Below are positions 45,391 to 54,657 of a stretch of DNA of 64,000 nt, in pieces. The notes beneath the pieces were generated by a model. The model searched no databases, was not told the DNA's origin, and saw nothing but the letters and a program-made list of their open reading frames with translations. The position numbers and the translations under genes are program-made. The first letter of the stretch is position 1. Each line of letters starts with the position of its first letter. The DNA comes from Microbacterium sp. AG1240 (GTDB lineage: Bacteria; Actinomycetota; Actinomycetes; Actinomycetales; Microbacteriaceae): the NCBI RefSeq assembly GCF_003635115.1, contig NZ_RBXJ01000001.1, positions 1-64,000 of the forward strand, given 5' to 3'.

Positions 45391-46890
45391 TCAGTGCGCC
45401 ATGTTCGCGAGCGCCTCGGGATCGATGGTCGCGATCGAGCGGGTGTCCTGGAAGGCGCGGATGCCCTCGATGCCCTGTTCGCGGCCGAAACCCGACTGCT
45501 TGACGCCGCCGAAGGGGGCGCGCAGGTCGAGTCGGGTGGCGCCGTGGTCGTTGACCCAGACGTAGCCGCACTCGAGCTGACCGCCCACGCGCTGCGCGGC
45601 GGCGGGGTCGGCGGTCCAGACCGATCCGCAGAGCCCGCCCCAGGTGTCGTTGGCCAGGCGCACGGCCTCGTCCTCGTCATCGAACGGGATGACGGGGATC
45701 ACGGGGCCGAACTGTTCCTGGGTCACGACCCGGAGATCGAGAGCGGGGTCGACGACGATGGCGGGGCGCAGGAAGTTGCCGCCCGCCAGGTCGCCGCCGG
45801 GCAGTTCGCCGAACTCGCGCACGTCGGCACCGGCGTCCTTGGCCTCCTGGATGATCTCCTCGACGAACGCCTTCTGCGCGGCCTGGTGCAGGGGACCCAT
45901 CGTGGTGCCCTCGTCGAGGCCGTAACCGATCACGGCCTTCTCGAGGCGCGCCGAGAGCCCCGCGACGACCTCGTCGAGGCGGGAACGGTGCACGAAGACG
46001 CGCTTGGCGTTCATGCAGATCTGCCCGGTCGTGTCGTAGATCGCCGCGTAGAGGCGGTCGAGGTGCGTGTCGTCGATCTCGGCGTCGGCGAGGAACACCG
46101 CCGCGTCGTTGCCGCCGAGCTCGAGCGTCACCCGCGTGAGCGACTTCGAGGCCATCTCCATGATGCGCTTGCCGCCGCCCACCGATCCGGTGAAGCAGAC
46201 CTTCGCAATGTCGGTGTTCTGGATGAGGCCGGCCATGTTCTCGTCTTTGCCGGTGACGACGTTCAGCACGCCCGGGGGCAGCTTCTCGGCGATGCGCTGC
46301 ACCACGCGGGTCGTCGCCAGCGGCGCCGAGGGCGGCGGCTTCACGATCGCGGTGTTGCCGGCCAGCAGCGCGTGGGGGAGCGCGGCTCCCAGGATCGCGA
46401 TCGGCCAGTTGAACGGGACGATGACCGTGACGACGCCGATCGACTGGTAGGCGACCTCCGTGGAGACGGGGATGGCGCCGGGGATCACCGGCAGTGTCTT
46501 GGTCGTGTCGACCTCGTCGGCCAGCATCAGCGCGAGGTTCCAGCGGATCTCGAATACGAGGGCGTCGACCCAGGATTCGAAGCGGACCTTGCCGTTCTCC
46601 TGCGACAGGATCGCGGCATCCTCATCACGATCATCGGCGATGCCCTTGATGGCTTCGCCCATGATGCGGGCGCGCTCCTTCGCGCCGAGCGCGGACCACC
46701 CCGGGTAGGCGCCCTTCGCGGCGGCGACGGCATCGGCGACATCGTCGGCGGATGCTGCTGCAGCCTCTCCGACGATCGCCCCGGGCTTCGCGGGGTCGGC
46801 GATCGAGAGCGTGTTCTCGGTGAACCGCTCCTCCCCGCCGATGTACAGACCTGTGCGCGTTCCCGCGCTGGTCAGAACGTCTCCAGTCAT
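45391..46890 (-). CDS. aldehyde dehydrogenase (NAD(P)-dependent)
   Basis: 499 residues from ATG 46890; a 37-residue extension is open but unconserved. Motifs: VPFNWPIAI, FTGSVGGGKRIME, catalytic Glu in VTLELGGNDAA, catalytic Cys in TTGQICMNAKRVFV, and EQFGPVIPVIPF. Oxidises an aldehyde to its acid. Divergent from the transketolase operon and sharing its -35 palindrome, so it probably acts in the same pathway, for example on a short aldehyde such as glycolaldehyde. Followed by a MarR gene. Confidence 0.9.
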   Translation of the reverse strand: MTGDVLTSAGTRTGLYIGGEERFTENTLSIADPAKPGAIVGEAAAASADDVADAVAAAKGAYPGWSALGAKERARIMGEAIKGIADDRDEDAAILSQENGKVRFESWVDALVFEIRWNLALMLADEVDTTKTLPVIPGAIPVSTEVAYQSIGVVTVIVPFNWPIAILGAALPHALLAGNTAIVKPPPSAPLATTRVVQRIAEKLPPGVLNVVTGKDENMAGLIQNTDIAKVCFTGSVGGGKRIMEMASKSLTRVTLELGGNDAAVFLADAEIDDTHLDRLYAAIYDTTGQICMNAKRVFVHRSRLDEVVAGLSARLEKAVIGYGLDEGTTMGPLHQAAQKAFVEEIIQEAKDAGADVREFGELPGGDLAGGNFLRPAIVVDPALDLRVVTQEQFGPVIPVIPFDDEDEAVRLANDTWGGLCGSVWTADPAAAQRVGGQLECGYVWVNDHGATRLDLRAPFGGVKQSGFGREQGIEGIRAFQDTRSIATIDPEALANMAH

Positions 46891-46988
46891 ATCGACATCC
46901 ACCTCTCTGTGAGTCGTCTTCCGGGAGAGAACGACGCCGTTTCCCCCGATTCTGCGGGCTGAGCGCGTGCGCCACAACCTCTGCGGGG

Positions 46989-47035
46989 AGTTTACGTGCA
47001 TTCCTGTTTACATGTAAAGAGCTTCGTGCTAGCGT
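46989..47035. promoter_or_regulatory. divergent promoters sharing palindromic -35 element
   Basis: TTTACATGTAAA (47007-47018) supplies TTTACA as -35 on both strands. Rightward: 17 bases, then TAGCGT (47030-47035) for the transketolase operon. Leftward: 18 bases, then TAAACT (46994-46989) for the aldehyde dehydrogenase gene. A half-like TTTACGTGCA (46991-47000) lies 16 bp from the palindrome. Probable MarR operator. Confidence 0.75.
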
Positions 47036-47143
47036 CACTTCCGTCGGGGGGAGAATGGCCCTCGGCAGCCCGAGAGTGTCGAAGAAGATGCCTGGTCAGG
47101 CGCCGGAAATCGGCATGCGTATCAATCAACGAGGAGAGATGCG

Positions 47144-48019
47144 ATGAGTACGAAGACCCTGGATGCGGGGGCGCTGCACAGCGTCGCGGAGCTCGAGGAA
47201 CTGTCTTTCGAGCTGCGCACCAAATTGCTGGAGCTGTGCGGAACTTACGAGGGGGCCGTGCACATCGGCGGAGATCTGTCGGCCGCCGACATCTTCACCG
47301 TGCTGTTCCACTACGGGATGCACATCGACCCCACCGACATCAGCAACCCGGAGCGCGACCGCTTCGTGCTGAGCAAGGGCCACGCGGCGGTCTGCATGTA
47401 CATCACGATGGCGATGCGCGGATTCTTCTCGTACGAGGGGATCGTCGACACCTACGGCCAGCTCGACAGTGCGTACGGAATGCACCCCTGCAAGGTTCAG
47501 CTACCCGGCGTCGAGGCGTCGACCGGTTCGCTCGGTCACGGTCTCCCGCTCGCGGTCGGCATGGCCCTCAGCGCCCGGCACCGCGGCGACGACCACCGCG
47601 TCTTCACCCTGCTCGGCGACGGCGAGACCGGAGAGGGCTCGGTGTGGGAGGCGGCGATGGCCGGCCGCAGCAACAAGCTCGGCAACCTCGTGGCCTTCAT
47701 CGATCGCAACAGGCAGCTCATGACGAGCCACGCCGAGGAGCGGGTCATGTTCGAGCCCTACCCCGACAAGTGGCGGGCCTTCGGCTGGAACGTCGTCGAG
47801 ATCGACGGCCACGACATGGGCCAGCTCGTCGACGCCGTCGACGCCCTCCCGGCCCCCGACAGCGACGTTCCCACGGTGATCATCGCCGAGACCATCAAGG
47901 GCAAGGGCGTCGACTTCATGGAGCGCAACCTCGCCTGGCACGCCGGGTCGCTCGGCGCCGCCGACCTCGAGAAGGCTCTCGCAGCCCTGCAGTCCTCACG
48001 CACGAAGGAGAACGTCTGA
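47144..48019 (+). CDS. transketolase, N-terminal (TPP-binding) subunit
   Basis: 291 residues. TPP/Mg-binding GDGETGEGSVWEAAMAG, SKGHAAVCMY, ASTGSLGHGLPLAVGMALSA are all present, matching the first half of a normal transketolase. Split transketolases occur for special sugars (for example apulose-phosphate or sulfosugar enzymes) rather than for the pentose phosphate pathway. First gene of a long operon; its stop overlaps the start of the C-terminal subunit. It moves a two-carbon ketol unit; the donor here is unknown. Confidence 0.92.
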   Translation: MSTKTLDAGALHSVAELEELSFELRTKLLELCGTYEGAVHIGGDLSAADIFTVLFHYGMHIDPTDISNPERDRFVLSKGHAAVCMYITMAMRGFFSYEGIVDTYGQLDSAYGMHPCKVQLPGVEASTGSLGHGLPLAVGMALSARHRGDDHRVFTLLGDGETGEGSVWEAAMAGRSNKLGNLVAFIDRNRQLMTSHAEERVMFEPYPDKWRAFGWNVVEIDGHDMGQLVDAVDALPAPDSDVPTVIIAETIKGKGVDFMERNLAWHAGSLGAADLEKALAALQSSRTKENV

Positions 48020-48984
48020 TGCCCACCACATTCACCTTCGGCGAGTTCCTCGGAGCCCGTTCGGTCATCGGGTCGACCCTCGCCGAACTGGGAGACGAGC
48101 ACTCGAACCTCTTCGTGCTCACCCCCGACATCGGTGCCACGCTCGTGGAGTTCCGCGACAAGTTCCCCGACCGCTTCATCGACGTCGGTCTCGCCGAGCA
48201 GGCGTGCGTCGGCATCGCCGCCGGTCTCGCGTACGACGGCAACATCCCGGTGGTCTCGGGGATGCTGCCCTTCCTCTCCATGCGTGCACTCGAGCAGGTG
48301 CGCAGCGACGTGTGCTACCCCAACCTTCCCGTGAAGATCATCGGCACCCACGGCGGTCTCGTCGGCAACGGCGGATCGACGCACTACGCCGTGGAAGACC
48401 TCGCGTTGATGTGCGCGTTGACCAACATGACGGTCACCTCCATCGGCGACCCGCTGATGGTCGGCGAGATCATCCGCCAGTCGATGACCATGACGGGGCC
48501 GATCTACATCCGTCTGGCCGTCGGCAAGAAGGACAAGGTGTTGTACGAGCCGGGCGAGCACGACGTGCGCATCGGCAAGGGGATCGTCGCCCGCGAGGGA
48601 ACCGACGCGACCATCTTCACCCACGGCACGACCGTCGCGCAGGCGCTCGACGCCGCCGACGAGCTCGCCAAGGACGGCCGGTCGATCCGCGTCGTCGACA
48701 TGTTCACGCTCAAGCCGATCGACGAGGAGCTCATCGTGCGGTGCGCCGACGAGACCGGCGGACGCTTCGTCGTGCTGGAGGACCACCTCGCCTACGGCGG
48801 GCTCGCCTCGCGCATCGCCGACGTCGTCGCCGACCGCGGCGTGCGGCTCACGACCTTCGAGCGACTCGGGATCCCTCAGGTGTACGCCGGCTTCGGCGAC
48901 GACGAGGAGCTGCGCAACAAGCACGGGTACGGCCCCGCTGCCACCGTCGCGGCCCTGCGGCGCGCGGTCTCCGCCCAGGCCTGA
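48019..48984 (+). CDS. transketolase, C-terminal subunit
   Basis: 321 residues. Pyrimidine-binding half of transketolase with the TPP-activating Glu in FIDVGLAEQACVGIAAGLAY, then GTHGGLVGNGGSTHYAVEDL and the C-terminal domain FTHGTTVAQALDAADELAKD. Starts on the last base of the N-subunit stop (TGATG), so the two are made in equal amounts and form the active heteromer. Confidence 0.92.
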   Translation: MPTTFTFGEFLGARSVIGSTLAELGDEHSNLFVLTPDIGATLVEFRDKFPDRFIDVGLAEQACVGIAAGLAYDGNIPVVSGMLPFLSMRALEQVRSDVCYPNLPVKIIGTHGGLVGNGGSTHYAVEDLALMCALTNMTVTSIGDPLMVGEIIRQSMTMTGPIYIRLAVGKKDKVLYEPGEHDVRIGKGIVAREGTDATIFTHGTTVAQALDAADELAKDGRSIRVVDMFTLKPIDEELIVRCADETGGRFVVLEDHLAYGGLASRIADVVADRGVRLTTFERLGIPQVYAGFGDDEELRNKHGYGPAATVAALRRAVSAQA

Positions 48985-49014
48985 ACGATCCACCTCGGTT
49001 CAACGGAGAAGCGA

Positions 49015-50085
49015 ATGAGAACGGTAGCGGTGACACGGATCGGCAGCCTGCGCGATCCCGACGAGAACACCCGAGGACGCATCGGCGTCGTCGACTTCCC
49101 CGAGCAGCCGCTCGGGCCGGAGGACGTCCGCATCCGAGTCGCCTATTCGGCGATCTGCGGATCTGACCCCCACCTCGCCGAGGGCTTCTTCGGCACCGAC
49201 GTGCCCATCGGACTCGGCCACGAGCTATCGGGGGTCATCGAGGCGCTGGGCGAGCGGGCGACCCGGAACGGTCTGAAGGTCGGCGACCGGGTGGCGGGCA
49301 ACTTCCTGCGGTTCTGCGGGACATGCCGCCCCTGCCAGGAGGGCCGGCAGCAGTTCTGCGAGAACATCCAGGACTACAACCGCCCCGGCATGGCCGAGAC
49401 CGTGACCTGGCACGAGTCGCAGGTGTACCGGCTTCCCGACGGGGTCAGCCTCCTGCACGGCAGCATCCTCGAACCGACCTCCGTGGCGGTGCGCATCGCG
49501 GACAAAGCGCGCGCACGGGTGGGGGATCGGGTGGCGATCTGCGGCGGCGGACCGATCGGGCAGCTCACCCTCCAGGTGATGAAGATGAACGGCGCGACCT
49601 CGCTCACGATGATCGAGCCGATCGCCGAGCGGCGCGAGATGGCGCTGCGCCACGGCGCGGACTTCGCGATCGATCCCGTGAGCGAGGATCAGGGCGCCCT
49701 CGCGTCGGAGATCACCGGCGGTCGCGGCTACGACGTCGTGATCGACGCGTCCGGATCGCCGCGCGCCGTGCGGGGCCTGCTCGACATCGCCGGCAAGGGG
49801 GCGACCGTCGTCTACGGGGCGATGTATCCCGAGAACTATGAGCTGCCGCTCAATCTCTCCGACTGCCTCTACCTCAAGGAGCTGACGCTGACGGGCGTGT
49901 TCGTCTCGCCCTACGCCTTTCCCCGTGCGCTGCAGATCCTGCCCTATCTGAAGCTCGACGAGCTGACCGAGGCGGTCTACGACCTCGAGGACGCGGTCGA
50001 GGCGTTCGCGGTGCACGTCAGCGGGCGATTCCCGAAGGTCGTGCTGCGGTGCAACGACATCGATGACGAGAGAGGCATCTCATGA
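49015..50085 (+). CDS. zinc-dependent medium-chain alcohol dehydrogenase
   Basis: 356 residues, sorbitol/threonine dehydrogenase-like. Catalytic zinc ligands in YSAICGSDPH and IGLGHELSG; structural zinc four-Cys cluster CGTCRPCQEGRQQFC; Rossmann CGGGPIGQLTLQ. Oxidises a polyol or diol to a ketone using NAD(P). 30 bases after the transketolase and overlapping the ABC ATPase by 4 bases, it probably makes the ketol that the transketolase uses. Confidence 0.9.
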   Translation: MRTVAVTRIGSLRDPDENTRGRIGVVDFPEQPLGPEDVRIRVAYSAICGSDPHLAEGFFGTDVPIGLGHELSGVIEALGERATRNGLKVGDRVAGNFLRFCGTCRPCQEGRQQFCENIQDYNRPGMAETVTWHESQVYRLPDGVSLLHGSILEPTSVAVRIADKARARVGDRVAICGGGPIGQLTLQVMKMNGATSLTMIEPIAERREMALRHGADFAIDPVSEDQGALASEITGGRGYDVVIDASGSPRAVRGLLDIAGKGATVVYGAMYPENYELPLNLSDCLYLKELTLTGVFVSPYAFPRALQILPYLKLDELTEAVYDLEDAVEAFAVHVSGRFPKVVLRCNDIDDERGIS

Positions 50086-51611
50086 CCACCGCCGAACAGG
50101 CACCTCGGGTCGCTTCGACCTCGATCGCGCTCGAGGCGCGAGACATCGTCAAACGCTTCGACGGCGTTCATGCCCTGAACGGCGCGCGGTTCTCGGTACG
50201 GCCCGGGGAGATCCACGCCCTCCTGGGCGAGAACGGGGCCGGGAAGTCGACCCTCATCAAGGTGCTCACCGGCGTCTACTCGCCCGACGGCGGCACCCTG
50301 CTGCGCGACGGCGAGGAGATCGAGCTCGCCAACGTGCGCGTCGCGAACCGCGCCGGCATCGTCGCCCTGTACCAGGAACTGTCGATCATCCCGACGATCA
50401 GCGTCGCGGAGAACATCCTGCTCGGAGAGCAGACGCCCTCGCGCGGCGGCATCGTGAGCTGGCGTGCGATGCGACGTCAGGCGCGCGCGCAGCTCGAGCG
50501 CATCCACCAGAAGATCCCGCTCGGAAAGCTCGCGGGCGAGCTGTCGCCGGTGCAGCAGACGATGGTCGCGTTCGCGCGGGCGCTCGCCACAGACGCGCGG
50601 GTGCTGATCCTCGACGAGCCGACCGCCTCGCTCACCGACACCGAGATCTCGGAGCTGTTCGCGGTGCTGCGCGGGCTCCGGGACGAGGGCGTGGCGATCG
50701 TCTACGTCTCGCACCGTCTGGAGGAGGTCTTCGAGCTGTGCGACCGCCTGACGATCATGCGCAACGGCGAGACCATCGTGACGAAGGACGTCGCCGACTC
50801 CCACATCGACGAGGTCATCTCCAACATGGTCGGGCGCCCGGGCGGCGACCTCTACCCGGAGCGCACGCCGGTCGGATCCGACGTCGCCCTGCGCGTGGAG
50901 AACCTCCACGGGCGCCGGGTCAAAGACGTCTCGTTCGTGGCGCACCGCGGAGAGGTGCTCGGGATCGGCGGACTCGCCGGGGCCGGCCGCAGCGAGCTGC
51001 TGCGCATCCTCGCCGGGGCGCAGAAGCGCGCGGGCGGCACGATCACGGTGGGCGACCACGAGCTCGGGCACGCGGCGAGCGTCGGACGCGCGCTGGATGC
51101 CGGGATCGCGCTCGTGCCCGAGGAGCGGCGCACCCAGGGTGTGATCCTCGGGAGCACGATCCGCGACAACATCGCGGTGGCGAACATCCCCGGGGTCAGC
51201 TCCTTCGGCATGGTGTCGGGGGCGAGGATCTCCGACATCGTCACGCGGGGGATGGCCGACCTCCAGATCAAGGCGCGCAGCTCTCGACAGCCGGTGGGGG
51301 AGCTCTCCGGCGGAAACCAGCAGAAGGTCGTCCTGGCCAAGATGCTGGCGCGCAACCCGCACGTGCTCCTGCTCGACGAGCCCACCCGGGGCATCGACGT
51401 CGGAACGAAGGCAGAGATCTACCGCCTCATCCGGCAGCTGGTCGCCGGCGGCACCACGGTGATCGCCGTGAGCTCCGAGCTCCCCGAGCTCATCGGGATG
51501 TGCGATCGCATCATCATCATGCACGAGGGCCGGATCTTCGGCGACGTGCCCGCCGACGGGGCGGACGAGGAAGTCCTCCTGTCGTACTGCTACGGAAAGG
51601 CCCACTCATGA
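50082..51611 (+). CDS. sugar ABC transporter ATPase (RbsA-like, two domains)
   Basis: 509 residues with two fused ATPase domains. First: Walker A GENGAGKST, signature LSPVQQTMVAFARAL, Walker B VLILDEPTASL. Second: degenerate Walker A GLAGAGRSE, signature LSGGNQQKVVLAKML, Walker B VLLLDEPTRGID. This is the standard layout for ribose/xylose/galactose-type importers. The substrate is probably a sugar, polyol or glycerol-like compound. Confidence 0.93.
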   Translation: MTTAEQAPRVASTSIALEARDIVKRFDGVHALNGARFSVRPGEIHALLGENGAGKSTLIKVLTGVYSPDGGTLLRDGEEIELANVRVANRAGIVALYQELSIIPTISVAENILLGEQTPSRGGIVSWRAMRRQARAQLERIHQKIPLGKLAGELSPVQQTMVAFARALATDARVLILDEPTASLTDTEISELFAVLRGLRDEGVAIVYVSHRLEEVFELCDRLTIMRNGETIVTKDVADSHIDEVISNMVGRPGGDLYPERTPVGSDVALRVENLHGRRVKDVSFVAHRGEVLGIGGLAGAGRSELLRILAGAQKRAGGTITVGDHELGHAASVGRALDAGIALVPEERRTQGVILGSTIRDNIAVANIPGVSSFGMVSGARISDIVTRGMADLQIKARSSRQPVGELSGGNQQKVVLAKMLARNPHVLLLDEPTRGIDVGTKAEIYRLIRQLVAGGTTVIAVSSELPELIGMCDRIIIMHEGRIFGDVPADGADEEVLLSYCYGKAHS

Positions 51612-52603
51612 CCACGACGCAGAACCCCGGGATCGAGGACGCCTCCCGCACCCGGGCCGTGCCCCGCCGCTCGGTGGGGCAGACCCTCCTCTCCAGCGGC
51701 ACCGTGCTGGCGCTGGTGGTGCTGGTCGTCTTCTTCTTCGCGATGCGGCCCGACGTCTTCCTCACCTTCACGAACGTCCGCAACATCCTGTACCAGGTGG
51801 CGATCCTGGCGATCATCGCCGGGGCGCAGTCGCTCGTGATGGTCGTCGGCGACTTCGACCTGTCGGTCGCGGCGACCTCCGCGCTGGCGGGGGCGGTGGC
51901 AGCATCCCTCATGCTCGGCGGGATGCCCGTGGTGCTGGCGATCCTCATCGCCCTCGCCGTGGGGCTCCTGATCGGCATCGCCAACGGTCTGCTCGTGGCG
52001 TACCTGAACCTGTCGGCGTTCGTCGCGACCCTGGCGACGCTCACGTCGGTCACCGGCCTCGCCTACCTCGTCACCGAGGGCACCACGCTGTTCAACCTTC
52101 CGGCCGAGTTCAACGCGCTCGGGCAGGGGCGGTTCCTCGAGATCCCGCTGCCGGTGTTCTTCGCGATCGCGATCCTGCTCATCCTCTGGTTCGTCCTCAA
52201 GTACACGACCCTCGGTCGGCGGTGGTACGCGACCGGCGGCAACGTCGAGGTCTCCCGCCTCTCCGGCGTCAACGTCCGGCGTGCGCGGCTTCTCGCCTTC
52301 GCCTTCGCCGGGCTGGTCTCGGCCGTCGGCGGCATCCTGCTCGCGGCGCGCCTCGGCAGCGCCAGCGCCGTGCAGGGCGAGGACAACCTCCTCTTCTCGG
52401 TCGCAGCGGTCTTCCTCGGCATGACCGTGATCCGCTCGGGCGCCGCGAACATCGTCGGCACCGTCGTCGGTGTCGCGATCATCGGCGTGATGAGCAACGG
52501 CCTCAACATCCTCGGCGTCAACGCCTACGTGCAGCAGGTCGTCACCGGCCTCATCATCATCGCGGCCGTCACGCTGTCGTCGTTCAAGAGCCGAGAGAGA
52601 TAG
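51608..52603 (+). CDS. sugar ABC transporter permease (RbsC-like)
   Basis: 331 residues, about eight helices. Family segments: NVRNILYQVAILAIIAGAQS, MVVGDFDLSVAATSALAGAV, LNLSAFVATLATLTSVTGLA, GGNVEVSRLSGVNVRRARLL. Membrane channel of the importer. ATGA overlap with the ATPase gene; 86 bases separate it from the binding-protein gene. Confidence 0.93.
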   Translation: MTTTQNPGIEDASRTRAVPRRSVGQTLLSSGTVLALVVLVVFFFAMRPDVFLTFTNVRNILYQVAILAIIAGAQSLVMVVGDFDLSVAATSALAGAVAASLMLGGMPVVLAILIALAVGLLIGIANGLLVAYLNLSAFVATLATLTSVTGLAYLVTEGTTLFNLPAEFNALGQGRFLEIPLPVFFAIAILLILWFVLKYTTLGRRWYATGGNVEVSRLSGVNVRRARLLAFAFAGLVSAVGGILLAARLGSASAVQGEDNLLFSVAAVFLGMTVIRSGAANIVGTVVGVAIIGVMSNGLNILGVNAYVQQVVTGLIIIAAVTLSSFKSRER

Positions 52604-52689
52604 ACGCAGAAACCTCACCCGAAAGAACCGGGCGCCACCCCTGCCCGGGCACCACACAGCACAAGCGCAACGACACAAAGGAGTATGAA

Positions 52690-53670
52690 GTGCGTATACG
52701 AATCAAGGCCATCGCGGCCGCAGCCGCCGTCGCGGCCCTCGCCCTCACGGGTTGCTCCACCGGCGGTGCCGGTGGCGGAGGAGACGACGACACCTTCAAG
52801 GTCATCGCCTTCACGTCGGGCAACCAGACACCCGTCGGCGCCTGGTGGGTCAAGGCCGTGCAGGAGAAGGCGGACGAGCTCGGCTGGGATCTCACCATGA
52901 TCCAGGGAGACTTCGACTTCCAGAAGATGAACCCCGCCGTCGAGAGCGCCATCGGGCAGGGAGCCGACGCCATCTTCAACGGCTACACCGACTACGCCTC
53001 GATCAGCTCGATCATCACCGCGGCGAAGGACGCGAACATCCCGATGTTCGCGATGGACGCCGGCACCGAGGCCACCGACGGCTTCGTGCTGAACATCACC
53101 GCCGACCAGCAGGGGATCGTCGATCAGACCGTCGACGAGATCGACACCACCCTGGGCGGCCTGGAGGGCAAGAACATCATGGTCATCGGCCATGACCCCC
53201 ACCCGGGCATCCGGATGCGTTCCGGCCTCGCCGCCGAGGCGTTCGAGGCAGCCGGCGCGAACATCGCGGGCGGATCCATCCAGAAGGTGACCTCTCCCGC
53301 GACCGGTCGTACGGAGGCCCTCGCGCTCGTCACCGACTACCTGCAGGCCAACCCCGGTGGGCTGGACGCGGTCTGGGTCGGATGGGACGACGCCGCCCTC
53401 GGCGCCGCGCAGGCCCTGAACGAGGCCGGGTCGGATGCGGTCGTCACCGGTGTCGACGCGACCAGCGAGGCGATCGCCGCCATCGAATCGGGCGGCACGT
53501 TCCTCGCCACGGTGGAGCAGCCCTGGCCGAGCATCCTCGACACGGTCGTCGAGGCGATGGTCGCCTACCAGGAGAGCGGAACGATGCCGTCGAGCAACTT
53601 CGACGCCGTCGCCACGACGCTCGTCGACAAGGCGAACGCGTCGACGATCACCCCGTCCGACAAGCTCTGA
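52690..53670 (+). CDS. sugar-type ABC transporter substrate-binding lipoprotein
   Basis: 326 residues from GTG 52690, preceded by AAAGGAG at six bases. Signal peptide with lipobox ALTGCS, then a ribose-binding-protein fold: FKVIAFTSGNQTPVGAWWVK, MNPAVESAIGQGADAIFNGY, PMFAMDAGTEATDGFVLNIT, GLDAVWVGWDDAALGAAQAL. Two aromatic residues (WW) early in the fold are notable for ligand stacking. Captures the substrate outside the membrane. A perfect hairpin follows. Confidence 0.88.
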   Translation: MRIRIKAIAAAAAVAALALTGCSTGGAGGGGDDDTFKVIAFTSGNQTPVGAWWVKAVQEKADELGWDLTMIQGDFDFQKMNPAVESAIGQGADAIFNGYTDYASISSIITAAKDANIPMFAMDAGTEATDGFVLNITADQQGIVDQTVDEIDTTLGGLEGKNIMVIGHDPHPGIRMRSGLAAEAFEAAGANIAGGSIQKVTSPATGRTEALALVTDYLQANPGGLDAVWVGWDDAALGAAQALNEAGSDAVVTGVDATSEAIAAIESGGTFLATVEQPWPSILDTVVEAMVAYQESGTMPSSNFDAVATTLVDKANASTITPSDKL

Positions 53671-53676
53671 CCCTTC

Positions 53677-53714
53677 TGCGCGGGGGCGGACGCATCCTCG
53701 TCCGCCCCCGCGCA
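53677..53714 (+). terminator. intercistronic hairpin after binding-protein gene
   Basis: TGCGCGGGGGCGGACG and its exact complement, six-base loop, 7 bases after the stop codon. The downstream genes run the same way, so it is either a partial terminator that raises binding-protein mRNA or the end of the importer transcript. Confidence 0.75.
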
Positions 53715-53745
53715 CTGTTCGGCCTCATCCATGAAAGGACCGCCC

Positions 53746-54588
53746 GTGGACTCGCCAGATACGACGATCGGCACCGCCGCCTCGGCCGGTCCTTCGACAC
53801 TGTTCGACCTGAGCGCAGACGTCGTCGTCGTGACGGGTGCCTCCAGCGGTATCGGTCAGGCGGCGGCGGAGATCTACGCCGCCGCCGGGGCCACTGTCGT
53901 CGTCCTCGGACGGAGCGAGGAGCGAGTGGCCGACGTCGCCGCGGGGATCGTCTCGGCGGGAGGCAAGGCCCACGGATACGCCGTCGATGTCGCCGCGCGC
54001 GGCGCCGTCGATGGCGTGTTCGAGCGCATCACGGCCGAGGTCGGTCGTCCCACGGTGGTCGTCGCGAACGCGGGGATCTCCGGCGGGGCGAGCTACCTCG
54101 GCGACGGCCGCATCGCGGACTACACCGACGCCGAGTGGGACGACGTCATCGCGACCAACCTCACCGGCACGTTCGAGACGCTCCGCGCGGCGTCGCGCGT
54201 TCTCGAGTCGGGCGGTCGGATCCTCGTCACCGCCTCGACGGCGGGGCTGCGGACCGACCCGATGGTCTCCTACGCCTATGTCACCACCAAGGCGGCCATC
54301 CTCAATCTCGTCCGTCAGCTCGCCCTCGAACTGGCACCGCGCGGGATCCGCGTGAACGCGATCGCACCCGGTCCGTTCAAGGGCACGCGCATCGGCGACG
54401 GCAAGACCGAGATCACCCCCGAAGCGGAGGCGATGTGGGCGGGAACCATCCCCCTCGCGCGGATGGGCACCATGGCCGAGATCCAGGGGCCCATGCTCTT
54501 CCTCATCGCGCCGGCATCGTCGTTCGTCACGGGGGCCGTCCTCGCCGTCGACGGTGGGGCGCTCTCCCTCTCCCATACCGGGTTCTGA
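53746..54588 (+). CDS. SDR family oxidoreductase
   Basis: 280 residues from GTG 53746, six bases after AAAGGA. TGASSGIGQAAAEIYAAAG for NAD(P), NAGISGG, Ser in TASTAG, catalytic YVTTK, and the C-terminal NAIAPGPFKGTRIGDGKTEI. Classical SDR acting on an alcohol/ketone. It may carry out a second oxidation or reduction of the imported polyol. First of three metabolic genes after the importer. Confidence 0.86.
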   Translation: MDSPDTTIGTAASAGPSTLFDLSADVVVVTGASSGIGQAAAEIYAAAGATVVVLGRSEERVADVAAGIVSAGGKAHGYAVDVAARGAVDGVFERITAEVGRPTVVVANAGISGGASYLGDGRIADYTDAEWDDVIATNLTGTFETLRAASRVLESGGRILVTASTAGLRTDPMVSYAYVTTKAAILNLVRQLALELAPRGIRVNAIAPGPFKGTRIGDGKTEITPEAEAMWAGTIPLARMGTMAEIQGPMLFLIAPASSFVTGAVLAVDGGALSLSHTGF

Positions 54589-54657
54589 CCGGAACCCACC
54601 CCCTCTGCCCGCCGGATCTCCATTCCGCCGGCAGCCCATCACGAAGGAGCACTCAGA

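Noticed and set aside
46996..48984. A 662-codon frame ending with the transketolase C-terminal subunit, as if it were one fused protein
   Set aside because: The first half is an Arg-rich out-of-frame reading of the N-subunit gene. The true N subunit is in another frame, so the transketolase is split.
47144..48984. Housekeeping pentose phosphate transketolase
   Set aside because: The housekeeping enzyme in actinobacteria is a single long chain next to tal/zwf; this one is split and lies in a catabolic operon.
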